Shown one piece after another: positions 8,634-16,803 of a DNA stretch of 64,000 nucleotides; position 1 is the stretch's first letter, and every line of letters starts with the position of its first letter. This DNA is from Brevibacterium iodinum ATCC 49514. GTDB lineage: Bacteria > Actinomycetota > Actinomycetes > Actinomycetales > Brevibacteriaceae. The DNA lies in NCBI RefSeq assembly GCF_900169265.1, contig NZ_FXYX01000003.1:1-64000 (forward strand), in the 5' to 3' direction. The position numbers and the translations under genes were made by a program. The notes under the pieces are model-generated. The model searched no databases. It saw nothing but the letters and a program-made list of their open reading frames with translations, and had not been told where the DNA came from.

Positions 8634-9367
8634 TGAGAATCGTTCAGCGAGGGCTCAGAGCCCGCCGCTTAGTCGCCACAGCGGCAGCGCTCGCCGTGAC
8701 CGCGACTTTCGCAACGGCTGTTCCATTGTCGCAGGCGGTCGATGCCGCGCCTAATCCGCTGCGTGGCAAGACCACAACTCACACGCTCGACATCGCAGAC
8801 GATGGCAGCTACTCGGTGCAGATGGCCACAGAGGTCGACTTGGCGCTGGAGACCACCTGGTCGTTCGGCGGCGATATCCATGACGGGTTCCGCCTGCCCG
8901 ATACCGATTCCCTGTTGCCGCCGTATCTGCGTGCGCACTATTCGAATCCGCAGGGGACCATCGATTCGACCCCTGCCGATGCGACCATCGAGTCAGAGAT
9001 GCATTCGGTCGATATCGGCTTCTCCACGGATGAGCTCGCTGGCGGATCGCACCGAGGAGTCCTCGACTACGAGGTTGCCGGGGCAGCGATGCCGGCAGCG
9101 AACGTGTACGGAGACGAGGACCGTGGCGTCGTCGTGTACTTCCGCCCGTTGGATCGCGGAGACCTCGTCATCGAGTCCGCGGCACCGATCACTGCCGTCG
9201 ACTGTGAGGTCTTCTCCCCGTACGGCGAGCCGTGCGGGGAGAAGAAGGGAGACGGCTGGACGGTATCGGGAGAGGATCTTCTGCACGATCACACCGTCAT
9301 CGACGCAGTGCGGATCACGATCGACGTCGACCCGAAGTCCCTGCCGACCCCGGAGATCGATTCCTGA
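8633..9367 (+). CDS. Secreted protein, partner of the preceding gene
   Basis: 244 residues with a clear Sec signal (MRIVQRGLRARR, Ala/Thr-rich core, cleavage near VDA-AP). The mature part starts like a DUF2207 domain (TTTHTLDIADDGSYSVQM) and holds a Cys pair (CEVFSPYGEPC) at the same relative place as its neighbour, suggesting distant paralogs. ATG 8633 is preferred: it shares one base with the upstream stop and has AGAGG 5 bases before it. GTG 8630 is possible. It ends at a shared hairpin terminator. Confidence 0.65.
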   Translation: MRIVQRGLRARRLVATAAALAVTATFATAVPLSQAVDAAPNPLRGKTTTHTLDIADDGSYSVQMATEVDLALETTWSFGGDIHDGFRLPDTDSLLPPYLRAHYSNPQGTIDSTPADATIESEMHSVDIGFSTDELAGGSHRGVLDYEVAGAAMPAANVYGDEDRGVVVYFRPLDRGDLVIESAAPITAVDCEVFSPYGEPCGEKKGDGWTVSGEDLLHDHTVIDAVRITIDVDPKSLPTPEIDS

Positions 9368-9406
9368 GTCCGTGCCGCCGGCCCGGACGTACCGTCGAAA
9401 CGAACC

Positions 9407-9434
9407 GAGCCCCTGCCGCGGTCGGCAGGGGCTC
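9407..9434. terminator. Bidirectional hairpin terminator
   Basis: A perfect 12-bp stem (GAGCCCCTGCCG / CGGCAGGGGCTC) with a CGGT loop lies between two convergent genes. There is no U-tract, as is common for actinobacterial hairpins. Confidence 0.7.
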
Positions 9435-9460
9435 GATGAGATCAAGCAGAAGGTCCGTGA

Positions 9461-9799
9461 TCAGCGATTTCCGGCAGATCCGTTGTCGCTGCCGAAACCA
9501 CCGTCGCCGCGATCATCTCTGCGGACTTCGTCTCCGCGGACATCATTTCTGGGAACATCGTCGCCGCGGGTCGTTCCACCGGTCTGGCCACGGTCCGAAC
9601 CGATCGCGTTGTCGGCGGCATCACGGGCCTTCTTGATCTTGTCCGAGTGCTTGCCGCCGGTCAGCGACTCTGCGACGCCTGCCGCTTTGTCGAGGATCGA
9701 ATCGGTGACCTTCTCGGCCTTCTCCGAATTGAGCTTGTCCTTGACCTTGGGGTCGTTGGCGAGGTTCTTGGCTTTGTCGAGGAACTTGTCGAATGCCAT
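9461..9799 (-). CDS. MT0933-like antitoxin-family protein
   Basis: 112 residues. The N-terminal half (MAFDKFLDKAKNLANDPKVK ... DKAAGVAESLTGGK) is the small helical Lys/Ala-rich domain of the MT0933 antitoxin family (as in Mycobacterium Rv0909). The tail is a run of Arg/Asp pentapeptides and Gly. ATG 9799 has AAGGA 7 bases before it. No toxin-like gene lies beside it, so an antitoxin role is doubtful here; orphan members are widespread in actinomycetes. Confidence 0.75.
   Translation of the reverse strand: MAFDKFLDKAKNLANDPKVKDKLNSEKAEKVTDSILDKAAGVAESLTGGKHSDKIKKARDAADNAIGSDRGQTGGTTRGDDVPRNDVRGDEVRRDDRGDGGFGSDNGSAGNR
9514..9573. repeat. 15-bp tandem repeat inside the MT0933-like gene
   Basis: Four degenerate 15-bp units (9514, 9529, 9544, 9559) encode RGDDV, PRNDV, RGDEV and RRDDR in the C-terminal tail. 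The unit count could vary by slippage. Confidence 0.7.
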
Positions 9800-9977
9800 G
9801 GCACGGTCCTTCGTGTCGGTCGAATGCTCTGTCGATGCTGATCGCGGGGATTGAACTGGGGACGCCTCGAAGCCTAGTGGGGCAGTCTGTGACGAAACTG
9901 GCAATCTGGCCCCACTTATCGGGGGAACTGAGTACGGCTGCCCCAAACCGGCTGGGCTCTGCCACCGCAGACCGGAC

Positions 9978-10019
9978 GCTACCCCAGCCCACCGGACTGC
10001 TACCCCAGCCCGCCGGACA
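9978..10019. repeat. 21-bp tandem duplication across the sulP stop codon
   Basis: Two units (9978-9998 and 9999-10019) differ at two bases. Each carries the TAG stop of the sulP gene in the same frame, so the last seven codons of that gene are present twice, the second set being downstream of the stop. Confidence 0.8.
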
Positions 10020-11571
10020 GTCGAGCGTGGAGCGCCTCGGTGTACTCATTCATGCCGCGGAGTTCGACCTTGGTGCCCAGCGCTTCGTACTTCGTCACGA
10101 TCGCGTCGAGAGCGGCCACGGTCGAGGCGTCCCAGACGTGCGATTCGGTCATGTCGATGACGACCCGACCCGGATCATGGGTGTAGTGGAACTGCGTGGT
10201 CAGGTCGTTCGAGGAAGCGAAGAAGAGCTCGCCGCGGACAACATAGTGGGCGACCGCCTCGGTGTCGGTGGGATCGGCGCCGGCCCCGTCCGCAGCGGTC
10301 CCGGCCTCGTCCGGATCGAGCGGGACGATCGTGCGTTCGACGGTGACGAAGTGGGCGACGCGGCGGACGAAGAGCACGCTGGCCACGAACACGCCGACGA
10401 CGACTCCGATGGCGAGGTTGCCGGTGGCGACGACGACCGCGACGGTGGCGATCATGACGAAGGTCTCGGACTTCGGCAGCGTGCGCAGCGTCGAGATCCG
10501 GATCGAATGCCACTCGAAGGTGTCGATGCAGACCATCATCATGATCGCAGCGAGCGCGACCATCGGGATCATGCCCACGATGTCGCCGAGGACGACGACG
10601 AGGACGAGCAGGAATGCTCCGGCCATGAATGTCGAGATCCGGGTCCTCGCCCCGGAGGCGCGGACGTTGATCATCGTCTGCCCGATCATCGCGCAGCCGC
10701 CCATCCCGCCGAAGAGGCCCGAGAGCATGTTCGCGGCCCCCTGCCCCCAGGACTCGCGGGTCTTGTTCGAGTGGGTGTCGGTGATCTCGTCGACGAGCTT
10801 CGCCGTCATCAGCGACTCCATCAGCCCGACCAGCGCCATTGCCAGCGAATACGGGGCGATCGTCGAAAGGGTCTGCCAGGTCAGCGGAACATGGGGGATG
10901 AAGAGCTCGGGCAGGCTGCGCGGCAGTTCGCCCTGGTCGCTGACGGTGGGAACGTCGATGGCGAAGACGACGGCGATGCCGGTGATGAGCACGATCGTGA
11001 CCAGCGGTGCCGGCACGACCTTTGTCAGCTTCGGCATGAACACGAGGACTGCGATGCCGATGGCCAGCAGCGGGTAGACCATCCAGGGGACCCCGATGAT
11101 ATGGGGAACTTGGGCTGCGAAGACGAGGATGGACAGGGCGTTGACGAAGCCGACCATCACGCTGCGGGGGATGAAGCGGATGAGCTTCGCAACCCCGAAG
11201 ACGGCGAGCAGGATCTGGAACACACCGGCGAGCATGACGGTGGCGATGAACATGTCCATCCCGTGTTCGCGGGCCACCGGAGCGATGACAAGGGCCACCG
11301 CGCCGGTCGCCGCGGAGATCATGGCCGGACGGCCGCCGAGGAAGGCGATCGAGGTGGCCATGATGAAGGCGGAGAACAGGCCCACCTTCGGGTCGACCCC
11401 GGCGATGATCGAGAACGCGATCGCTTCTGGAATGAGGGCCAGCCCGACGACGAGGCCGGCGAGGACCTCTCGGGTGAGCAGCCTCGGCGAGGTCAGTGCC
11501 GTGAGCACTGAGGGATCGGGGCGGTACCTTCGGGCGTCGTCGGTCGTTTCGGCGGGGATGGGAGTCGTCAC
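10000..11571 (-). CDS. SulP-family anion transporter with STAS domain
   Basis: 523 residues: ten or more hydrophobic helices (about 35-415) and a cytoplasmic STAS domain (about 445-520). SulP proteins carry sulfate, bicarbonate or dicarboxylates into the cell, often with Na+ or H+. The conserved half-helix SGLFGGMGGCAMIGQ and the STFMAG segment are visible. GTG 11571 has no SD but sits 7 bases after TAATGT. A second, distant SulP lies at 16.8 kb. Which anion it carries cannot be read from the sequence. Confidence 0.88.
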   Translation of the reverse strand: MTTPIPAETTDDARRYRPDPSVLTALTSPRLLTREVLAGLVVGLALIPEAIAFSIIAGVDPKVGLFSAFIMATSIAFLGGRPAMISAATGAVALVIAPVAREHGMDMFIATVMLAGVFQILLAVFGVAKLIRFIPRSVMVGFVNALSILVFAAQVPHIIGVPWMVYPLLAIGIAVLVFMPKLTKVVPAPLVTIVLITGIAVVFAIDVPTVSDQGELPRSLPELFIPHVPLTWQTLSTIAPYSLAMALVGLMESLMTAKLVDEITDTHSNKTRESWGQGAANMLSGLFGGMGGCAMIGQTMINVRASGARTRISTFMAGAFLLVLVVVLGDIVGMIPMVALAAIMMMVCIDTFEWHSIRISTLRTLPKSETFVMIATVAVVVATGNLAIGVVVGVFVASVLFVRRVAHFVTVERTIVPLDPDEAGTAADGAGADPTDTEAVAHYVVRGELFFASSNDLTTQFHYTHDPGRVVIDMTESHVWDASTVAALDAIVTKYEALGTKVELRGMNEYTEALHARLSGGLG

Positions 11572-11578
11572 GTCCGGA

Positions 11579-11584
11579 ACATTA
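11579..11584 (-). promoter_or_regulatory. -10 element TAATGT, leaderless layout
   Basis: On the minus strand TAATGT lies 7 bases before GTG 11571 of the first sulP, which has no SD. Confidence 0.4.
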
Positions 11585-11628
11585 CCCGAGAGGGGACACC
11601 GACCGATCGCCGAGGCGGCCCTGTCCGT

Positions 11629-12366
11629 CTACTCCAGCGTGACCCCGGATCCGTGGAGGCGGACCTTGAGCCCCGCCTCGGTGGCGGTGATATCGGTGAG
11701 TTCGAGTCCGGCAGGCAGGAAGTCGAGATCGATGACGATATCGGAGATCGCCGAGGTGAGGAACCCGGGCAGACGCTCGACGGAGATCTCCGCCGAGCCG
11801 AGGCGGATCGTCGATGCATCGACGACGGCCCGCCTGCCTTCGGCCTTCGGGTCGATGCCGATGAGCAGATCCTGGCCGAGCATCGGGCCTTTGAGGAAGA
11901 GCCCGCCGTCGACGGTCGTGAACGTCATCCCCTCCGGCAGGTTCGCGTGCTCGGCGGCGCGCTCGTCGAGAGTGGAGTGGGGGAGGACCGCGGTGGCATC
12001 GACAGTGCCGATGGGATGCGTCGTGTCGGTCGGGAGGTCGAAGAGCTTCGCGTCGACGTCGGTGAAGTCGACTCCCTCATAGGTCGCCTCATCAGCGGTG
12101 ATATGCACTTCATTCAGCGTTCCGGCGGCCATCTGGGTGAGCACGGGGAAGCCTTCGACCGAGACGTCGGCCTCACCGTAGTCCGTCAGGCCCTGCGCGA
12201 TGCGCTGCTCGGTCGTATAGTCGACGATCCGATCGGCCGCGATCGCTCCGATGATGAGGGTGAGGACGATGACGATCGCAGAGACGATGAACGTCGTCCT
12301 CCGGCGCCGCCGCGGCGGTCGACCGTTGTCAGGCTGAGGGTATTCGAGGGTCCTGGCCGTGGTCAT
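11629..12366 (-). CDS. LmeA-like (DUF2993) phospholipid-binding protein
   Basis: 245 residues. Arg-rich N-terminus, one membrane segment (about 28-48), then an extracytoplasmic DUF2993 domain. In mycobacteria the family member LmeA binds phospholipid and helps lipomannan elongation. ATG 12366 shares one base with the stop of lutC, so it is translationally coupled to the lactate operon; the functional reason is not evident. A lipid or envelope role is inferred from family only. Confidence 0.75.
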   Translation of the reverse strand: MTTARTLEYPQPDNGRPPRRRRRTTFIVSAIVIVLTLIIGAIAADRIVDYTTEQRIAQGLTDYGEADVSVEGFPVLTQMAAGTLNEVHITADEATYEGVDFTDVDAKLFDLPTDTTHPIGTVDATAVLPHSTLDERAAEHANLPEGMTFTTVDGGLFLKGPMLGQDLLIGIDPKAEGRRAVVDASTIRLGSAEISVERLPGFLTSAISDIVIDLDFLPAGLELTDITATEAGLKVRLHGSGVTLE

Positions 12367-13085
12367 CAGTCGCTGAGGATGATGACGTCGAGGGTGCGCG
12401 GACCGTGCACTCCCTCGACCCTGCTGAGTTCGATGTCGCTCGTCGCCGACGGGCCGGAGATGAAGGTCAGAGGCGCGTGGGCGTCGAGGCGGGCGATCCC
12501 TTCGGGCACGATGTCGACGATGTCGCGGGTGCGTACGACGCACACATGGTGGTCGGGCACAAGGGTGATCGCCCGGCGTCCGCACTCATCTGATCCGTCG
12601 AGGACGATGGTGCCCGTCTGCGCGATCGCCACCGCCGAGGCGGTCACTACTCCACCCTGAGCGTCGAGATCGTCGACGCTGAGTTCCTCACCCGGGGCAT
12701 CGACGCGGATCCCGCCGGAGAAACCGGCCAGCCAGGAGGAGTCGAGGCCGGTGGGCACGACGACCGAACCATGCGCCCCGATCAGCTGTGCGATCGTCTC
12801 GCTGGGATCGCCGGAGGCCCGGTGGACGTTGGCCTTGTAGTCGACGAGGCGGTCGATGAGGAGCTCGACGAGGTCCTCGCCCGTGTGCGTGCCCTCGTGG
12901 TGGTATCCGGAATCGGCGGCGGTGGCGGTAACCTCCGCCGAAGCGGTGTCAGCACCGTTCGCTGCCCCTGCACCGTTTGCGGGTGCGGAGCTGCCCGGCG
13001 TCGAGGACACGTACTCTCCGCCGCCGCGGCGACCGAGAGCCTCATTGATGCGGGCGAGGATCTCCTCGCGGGCGGTGTCGGTCAT
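12366..13085 (-). CDS. lutC: Lactate utilization protein C (LUD domain)
   Basis: 239 residues, third member of the LutABC L-lactate oxidase complex. The LUD-domain segment AQTGTIVLDGS ... RRAITLVPDHHVCVV is clear near residues 160-190, followed by ISGPSATSDIELSRVEGVHGP, the family end motif. An Ala/Gly/Ser-rich linker (about 25-60) is longer than in Bacillus. ATG 13085 overlaps the lutB stop by four bases. Confidence 0.88.
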   Translation of the reverse strand: MTDTAREEILARINEALGRRGGGEYVSSTPGSSAPANGAGAANGADTASAEVTATAADSGYHHEGTHTGEDLVELLIDRLVDYKANVHRASGDPSETIAQLIGAHGSVVVPTGLDSSWLAGFSGGIRVDAPGEELSVDDLDAQGGVVTASAVAIAQTGTIVLDGSDECGRRAITLVPDHHVCVVRTRDIVDIVPEGIARLDAHAPLTFISGPSATSDIELSRVEGVHGPRTLDVIILSD

Positions 13086-14605
13086 TTCTCGTCTTCCTCT
13101 TCGCGGCGATCCGCTTCCTCTTCGGCCCACTGCTGCCGGAAGCTCTTCTCCGGCAGGGCCGGGATGTCACGGCTCGACGTCCAGGCGCCAGCGATTCCCG
13201 GCAGAGAGTTGATCTGCTCACCGCCGGTGACCTTGTGCGCCAGGGGCAGACCCTTCTCGGCTGCGGTCATCCGCTTGCCGTCTCCCATCATCCATGACGC
13301 CCCGGTGAGGGCGGCATCGAGCTGGGACGACACGGGGGAGTGGTTGGCTTTGACATCCTCGTTGCGCAGGTGGACGAGGATATCAGGGATATTGATCTTC
13401 ACCGGGCACACGTCGTAGCAGGCTCCGCACAGGCTGGAGGCGTACGGCAGGGAACCGTTGCCCTGCTCTTCGACGCCGGTGAGCAGCGGGGAGAGGATCG
13501 CGCCGATCGGTCCCGGGTAGGTCGACCCGTAGGCGTGCCCACCGGTGCGTTCGTAGACGGGGCACACGTTCATGCATGCCGAGCAGCGGATGCAGTTGAG
13601 TGCGGTGCGCCCGTGCTCATCGGCAAGTGCCCGGGTGCGGCCGTTGTCGAGGAGGACGAGGTGGACGTTCTGCGGCCCGTCGCCTTCGGATCGGCCGGTC
13701 CAGAACGAGGTGTAGGGGTTCATCCGCTCACCCGTGGACGACCGCGGCAGCAGCTGCATGAACACTTCGAGATCGGCGAACTTCGGCAGCAGCTTCTCGA
13801 TGCCCATGACTGTGATGAGCGTCTCCGGCAGGGTCAGGCACATGCGGCCGTTGCCCTCGGATTCGACAACGCCGAGGGTGCCGGTCTCCGCGATGCCGAA
13901 GTTCGCTCCGGAGATCGCGACCTTCGTGGTGAGGAACTTGTGGCGCAGATGTTTGCGCGCCGCCTCGGCCAGCACCGCCGGTTCGTTCGTCAGCTCACCG
14001 GCATCGGGCATCTTGTCCATGAAGATCTCACGGATCTCATCCCGGTTGCGGTGGATGGCGGGGACGAGGATGTGGCTGGGCTTGTCCTCACCGAGCTGGA
14101 CGATGAGCTCTGCCAGGTCGGTTTCGAAAGCGTCGATGCCCTGCGTCTCCAGGTGTTCGTTGAGGCCGATCTCCTGCGTGGCCATCGACTTGACCTTGAT
14201 GACCTCCCGGCGACCGGACTCGAGCACCGGAGCATTGTCCTCGACGAGCTCGGTGACGATGGCGTTGGCCTCATCGGCGTCCCGGGCCCAGTGGATGACG
14301 CCGCCGGCGGCGGTGAACGCCTCTTCGAACTGCGCGAGGTACTCGGGCAGATTCTCCATCACCTCGTTCTTCGTGGCCTCACCAGCATCGCGGAGGGCCT
14401 CCCAGTCGTCGAGTTCGGAGACCACCTCGGCGCGCTTCTCCCGGATCGTCGAGGTCGCATGACCGATGTTGTTGCGCAGCTGCTGATTCGACAGGTGCTG
14501 ATGCGAAGCCTCCGGGAAGACTTCGGCTTCGATGATATTGCCCTGCCCGCCCGGCAGGTCGCTGCGTCGCTTCGACGGCAGCAGCGGCATTCCCAGAAAC
14601 GTCAT
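13082..14605 (-). CDS. lutB: Lactate utilization iron-sulfur protein B
   Basis: 507 residues, near the usual size. An N-terminal LUD domain (GIAETGTLGVVESEGNGRMC) is followed by two 4Fe-4S binding motifs, CIRCSACMNVCP and CGACYDVCPV, that pass electrons from lactate. The C-terminus is Glu/Arg-rich. It overlaps lutA and lutC by four bases each, so all three are made together. Confidence 0.92.
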   Translation of the reverse strand: MTFLGMPLLPSKRRSDLPGGQGNIIEAEVFPEASHQHLSNQQLRNNIGHATSTIREKRAEVVSELDDWEALRDAGEATKNEVMENLPEYLAQFEEAFTAAGGVIHWARDADEANAIVTELVEDNAPVLESGRREVIKVKSMATQEIGLNEHLETQGIDAFETDLAELIVQLGEDKPSHILVPAIHRNRDEIREIFMDKMPDAGELTNEPAVLAEAARKHLRHKFLTTKVAISGANFGIAETGTLGVVESEGNGRMCLTLPETLITVMGIEKLLPKFADLEVFMQLLPRSSTGERMNPYTSFWTGRSEGDGPQNVHLVLLDNGRTRALADEHGRTALNCIRCSACMNVCPVYERTGGHAYGSTYPGPIGAILSPLLTGVEEQGNGSLPYASSLCGACYDVCPVKINIPDILVHLRNEDVKANHSPVSSQLDAALTGASWMMGDGKRMTAAEKGLPLAHKVTGGEQINSLPGIAGAWTSSRDIPALPEKSFRQQWAEEEADRREEEDEK

Positions 14606-15597
14606 CGCAGGCTCCCTCCACTCACTTCGGCTCCTTCACCCGGCACCCGCAGCGGGTCCTCCTTCGTCGAGGCGAGGATCCGGGCCAGATGCACCGCGGC
14701 CTGACCGACGCGGAACCCGGATTGGGATCGGCTCGGCTCCACCGGTGAGGTACCCTGTTCGCCGGGCGTCAGGTGGTGGTCGTCGTCGGCGCCGACGACG
14801 GTCGTCAGCTTCTCAGTCGTGTGTCCTTGAGCATCGGTCGAGCTCGTCTCCTTGACGTGGACGGCGGTGACGTCCGGGGCACCGTCGAAGCTGCCGGTGC
14901 GTTCGAAGCGGGAGATCCCGCCGCCGATGTGCAGCAGGCAGGAGGCGTCGCCGCCGGTGCAGACGTCGGCGTTCGTGGCCTGGATGGTGCGCACCTTGTC
15001 CGCGAGCATCGCCGAGGACACTTCGGGGTTCTTCACGGAGAAGGTGCCGCCGAACCCGCAGCACGAATCGGCCAGGGGCAATTCGACGAAGTCGATGCCC
15101 TCGACGGACCGGACGAGGGAGGACTGCCGGTCGCCGAGGCGCAGCAGCCGCATTCCGTGACACGAGGGGTGGTAGGTCACGCGGTGCGGGAAGTACGAAC
15201 CGAGGTCGGCCGCGGCATCCGTGACGCCCTCGACGTCGGTGAGGAACTGGGTGAGCTCATAGGTGCGGTCGGCCACGTCGGCGGCTTCCGAGGCCAGGGC
15301 GTCGTTGCCCATCCTTCTCGCGACCATCGGCTGCTGGTGGCCCAGGGAGGCCACGCAGGAGGCGGAGGGGGCGACCGCGACGTCCCATTCGGTGTCGGTG
15401 AAGGCACGGACGTGGTTGGCGATGACCGGTTCGGCCTGCGCGAACTTGCCGGAGTTGATGTGCATCTGCCCGCAGCAGGACTGGCCTTCGGGAAAGATCA
15501 CTTCGTGGCCGAGGCGGCGCAGTACCCGCACGGTTGCCTGTGCAACCTCGGGATACATCGCATCGACGATGCAGGTGGCGAACAGTGCGATCCTCAT
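14602..15597 (-). CDS. lutA: Lactate utilization protein A (CCG-domain oxidoreductase)
   Basis: 331 residues. It carries the two cysteine-rich CCG motifs that bind an iron-sulfur cluster: SCCGQMH (about 40) and SCCGFGG (about 180). The family is normally about 240 residues; here about 55 extra low-complexity residues (HVKETSSTDAQGH onward) precede the usual VHLARILAS end, and a further tail follows. GGAGG lies 5 bases before ATG 15597. With lutB and lutC it oxidises L-lactate to pyruvate in the cytoplasm. Confidence 0.9.
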   Translation of the reverse strand: MRIALFATCIVDAMYPEVAQATVRVLRRLGHEVIFPEGQSCCGQMHINSGKFAQAEPVIANHVRAFTDTEWDVAVAPSASCVASLGHQQPMVARRMGNDALASEAADVADRTYELTQFLTDVEGVTDAAADLGSYFPHRVTYHPSCHGMRLLRLGDRQSSLVRSVEGIDFVELPLADSCCGFGGTFSVKNPEVSSAMLADKVRTIQATNADVCTGGDASCLLHIGGGISRFERTGSFDGAPDVTAVHVKETSSTDAQGHTTEKLTTVVGADDDHHLTPGEQGTSPVEPSRSQSGFRVGQAAVHLARILASTKEDPLRVPGEGAEVSGGSLR

Positions 15598-15700
15598 CTG
15601 ACCTCCAAGCCGGACGATATGCGGTTGCAGCAGCCAGGATCGCACTCCGACCGAGCGAGGTCGGAAACGGTCCTTGTCACTCCGTGCTCTGACCGTAGCA

Positions 15701-15742
15701 CCGCGCCGCGACAGCGCAAACACCTGCGCTGTCGCGGCGCGG
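15701..15742. promoter_or_regulatory. 18-bp perfect inverted repeat between divergent genes
   Basis: Arms 15701-15718 and 15725-15742 (CCGCGCCGCGACAGCGCA and its complement) enclose a 6-base loop. It lies between lutA (minus) and the gene at 15887 (plus), where no terminator is expected, so an operator or a leader hairpin of the lut mRNA is possible. A smaller inverted repeat CCGACC/GGTCGG is at 15647-15664. Nothing else is seen in this 289-base gap. Confidence 0.6.
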
Positions 15743-15874
15743 CCGGGTGCCGAACCGATGCGGAACGACTCCGCTCGCACCGGTGGTGCAGCGATTTACG
15801 TCGCATCCGTCTGCGCTAAATTCCCGCACCGAGGCGGCCCGCTGACACCCATTTACCTGGGCCGTCGCCCACCC

Positions 15875-15880
15875 TAGGAT
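15875..15880 (+). promoter_or_regulatory. -10 element TAGGAT, leaderless layout
   Basis: TAGGAT is 6 bases before ATG 15887; no SD is present. Confidence 0.4.
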
Positions 15881-15886
15881 GACGCT

Positions 15887-16803
15887 ATGGAATCCCAGCG
15901 CACACCGAACATCCGAGCGGTCTCCGCCCGAATCAACTCATTCCACTCGTCGATCTACTTCTCGCAGACCGTCGGCGCCGTCTACGCGAAGCAGGGACTC
16001 GAACCCGGCGTCGAAGGCAATATGGCCGCCCGCTCCGCACCGCTGGGCCGGGTGAACCCCGGAGTCGTCAGCGCAGCCTATTACAACTACTCCCCGAATT
16101 TCGTCGCCGAGATGCTTCCCCGCCTGTGGGACACTGTCACTCCGGAGCAGATGGTCCGGGCCCGCTTCGACGCGGTGAGTGCGTTCATGGCCGAGCTCTT
16201 CGGCGACCGTGATGACATCGCCCTGCTCACCGAGGCGGCCACGCAGCTGTCGGAGGCGCTCGCCCCCGTGCTCGCGGCCATGGACTTCGCCGGGCGCACA
16301 CTGTCGGCGGCCACCGCCGATGTCATCGGCGCTCACGAGCCGAGCACCGCGTTCGAGGCGCTGTGGGATGTGGCGACCGTGGCGCGCGAGTTCCGCGGCG
16401 ACGGTCACGTCGCCTCGCTGGTGACCGCCGGTGTTCCCGGCATCGACGCGCTCATGCTCGATGTCGCGACCGGCGCCGGATTCCGTCCGCGAGCGGCGCA
16501 GAAGACCCGCGGCTACACCGATGAGGAATGGCAGACCGCACCAAGCTCGCCGAGGCGGGGCTTATCACCGTGGAGACCGACGATCGCGGCTTTGACCTGC
16601 CCGTCATCACCGAGGCGGGACGTGAGCTCAAGGAGCAGGTCGAGCAGCTCACCGACGGCACCGTGACCGCTGCCTGGTCCGTGCTCGATGATGATCAGAT
16701 CGAAGCGCTGCTCTCACCGAGCCGCACCATCATCAAGGTCATCGCCCAATCCGGGGCGTTCCCCGCGAACATCTTCGCGCGACCGGAGAAGAAGGCCGGC
16801 TAA
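15887..16803 (+). pseudogene. SCO6745-family gene with an apparent one-base frameshift
   Basis: The first frame gives about 215 residues (ARINSFHSSIYFSQ ... GYTDEEW) and then turns into Arg/Ser-rich nonsense. The frame one base over, open from 16528, continues with ADRTKLAEAGLITVETDDRG to TAA 16801-16803. Adding one G to the GG at 16530-16531 makes a single protein of about 305 residues with the layout of the SCO6745 family: alpha-helical body and a C-terminal winged-helix-like part. Function of the family is not established. Its stop overlaps the stop of the convergent sulP. Confidence 0.7.

Noticed and set aside
9461-9799. Toxin-antitoxin pair at the MT0933-like gene
   Set aside because: Neither neighbour (an exported protein and a SulP transporter) looks like a toxin; the gene seems to be an orphan.
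9793-11511. Long open frame opposite the first sulP gene (572 codons)
   Set aside because: Composition is Asp/Glu/His/Arg-rich nonsense caused by GC-biased third codon positions on the opposite strand; the SulP reading has clear family motifs.
15887-16666. Complete 259-residue protein as drawn by the first frame
   Set aside because: The last 45 residues are low-complexity Arg/Ser/Pro nonsense, and the family C-terminus lies in the next frame.
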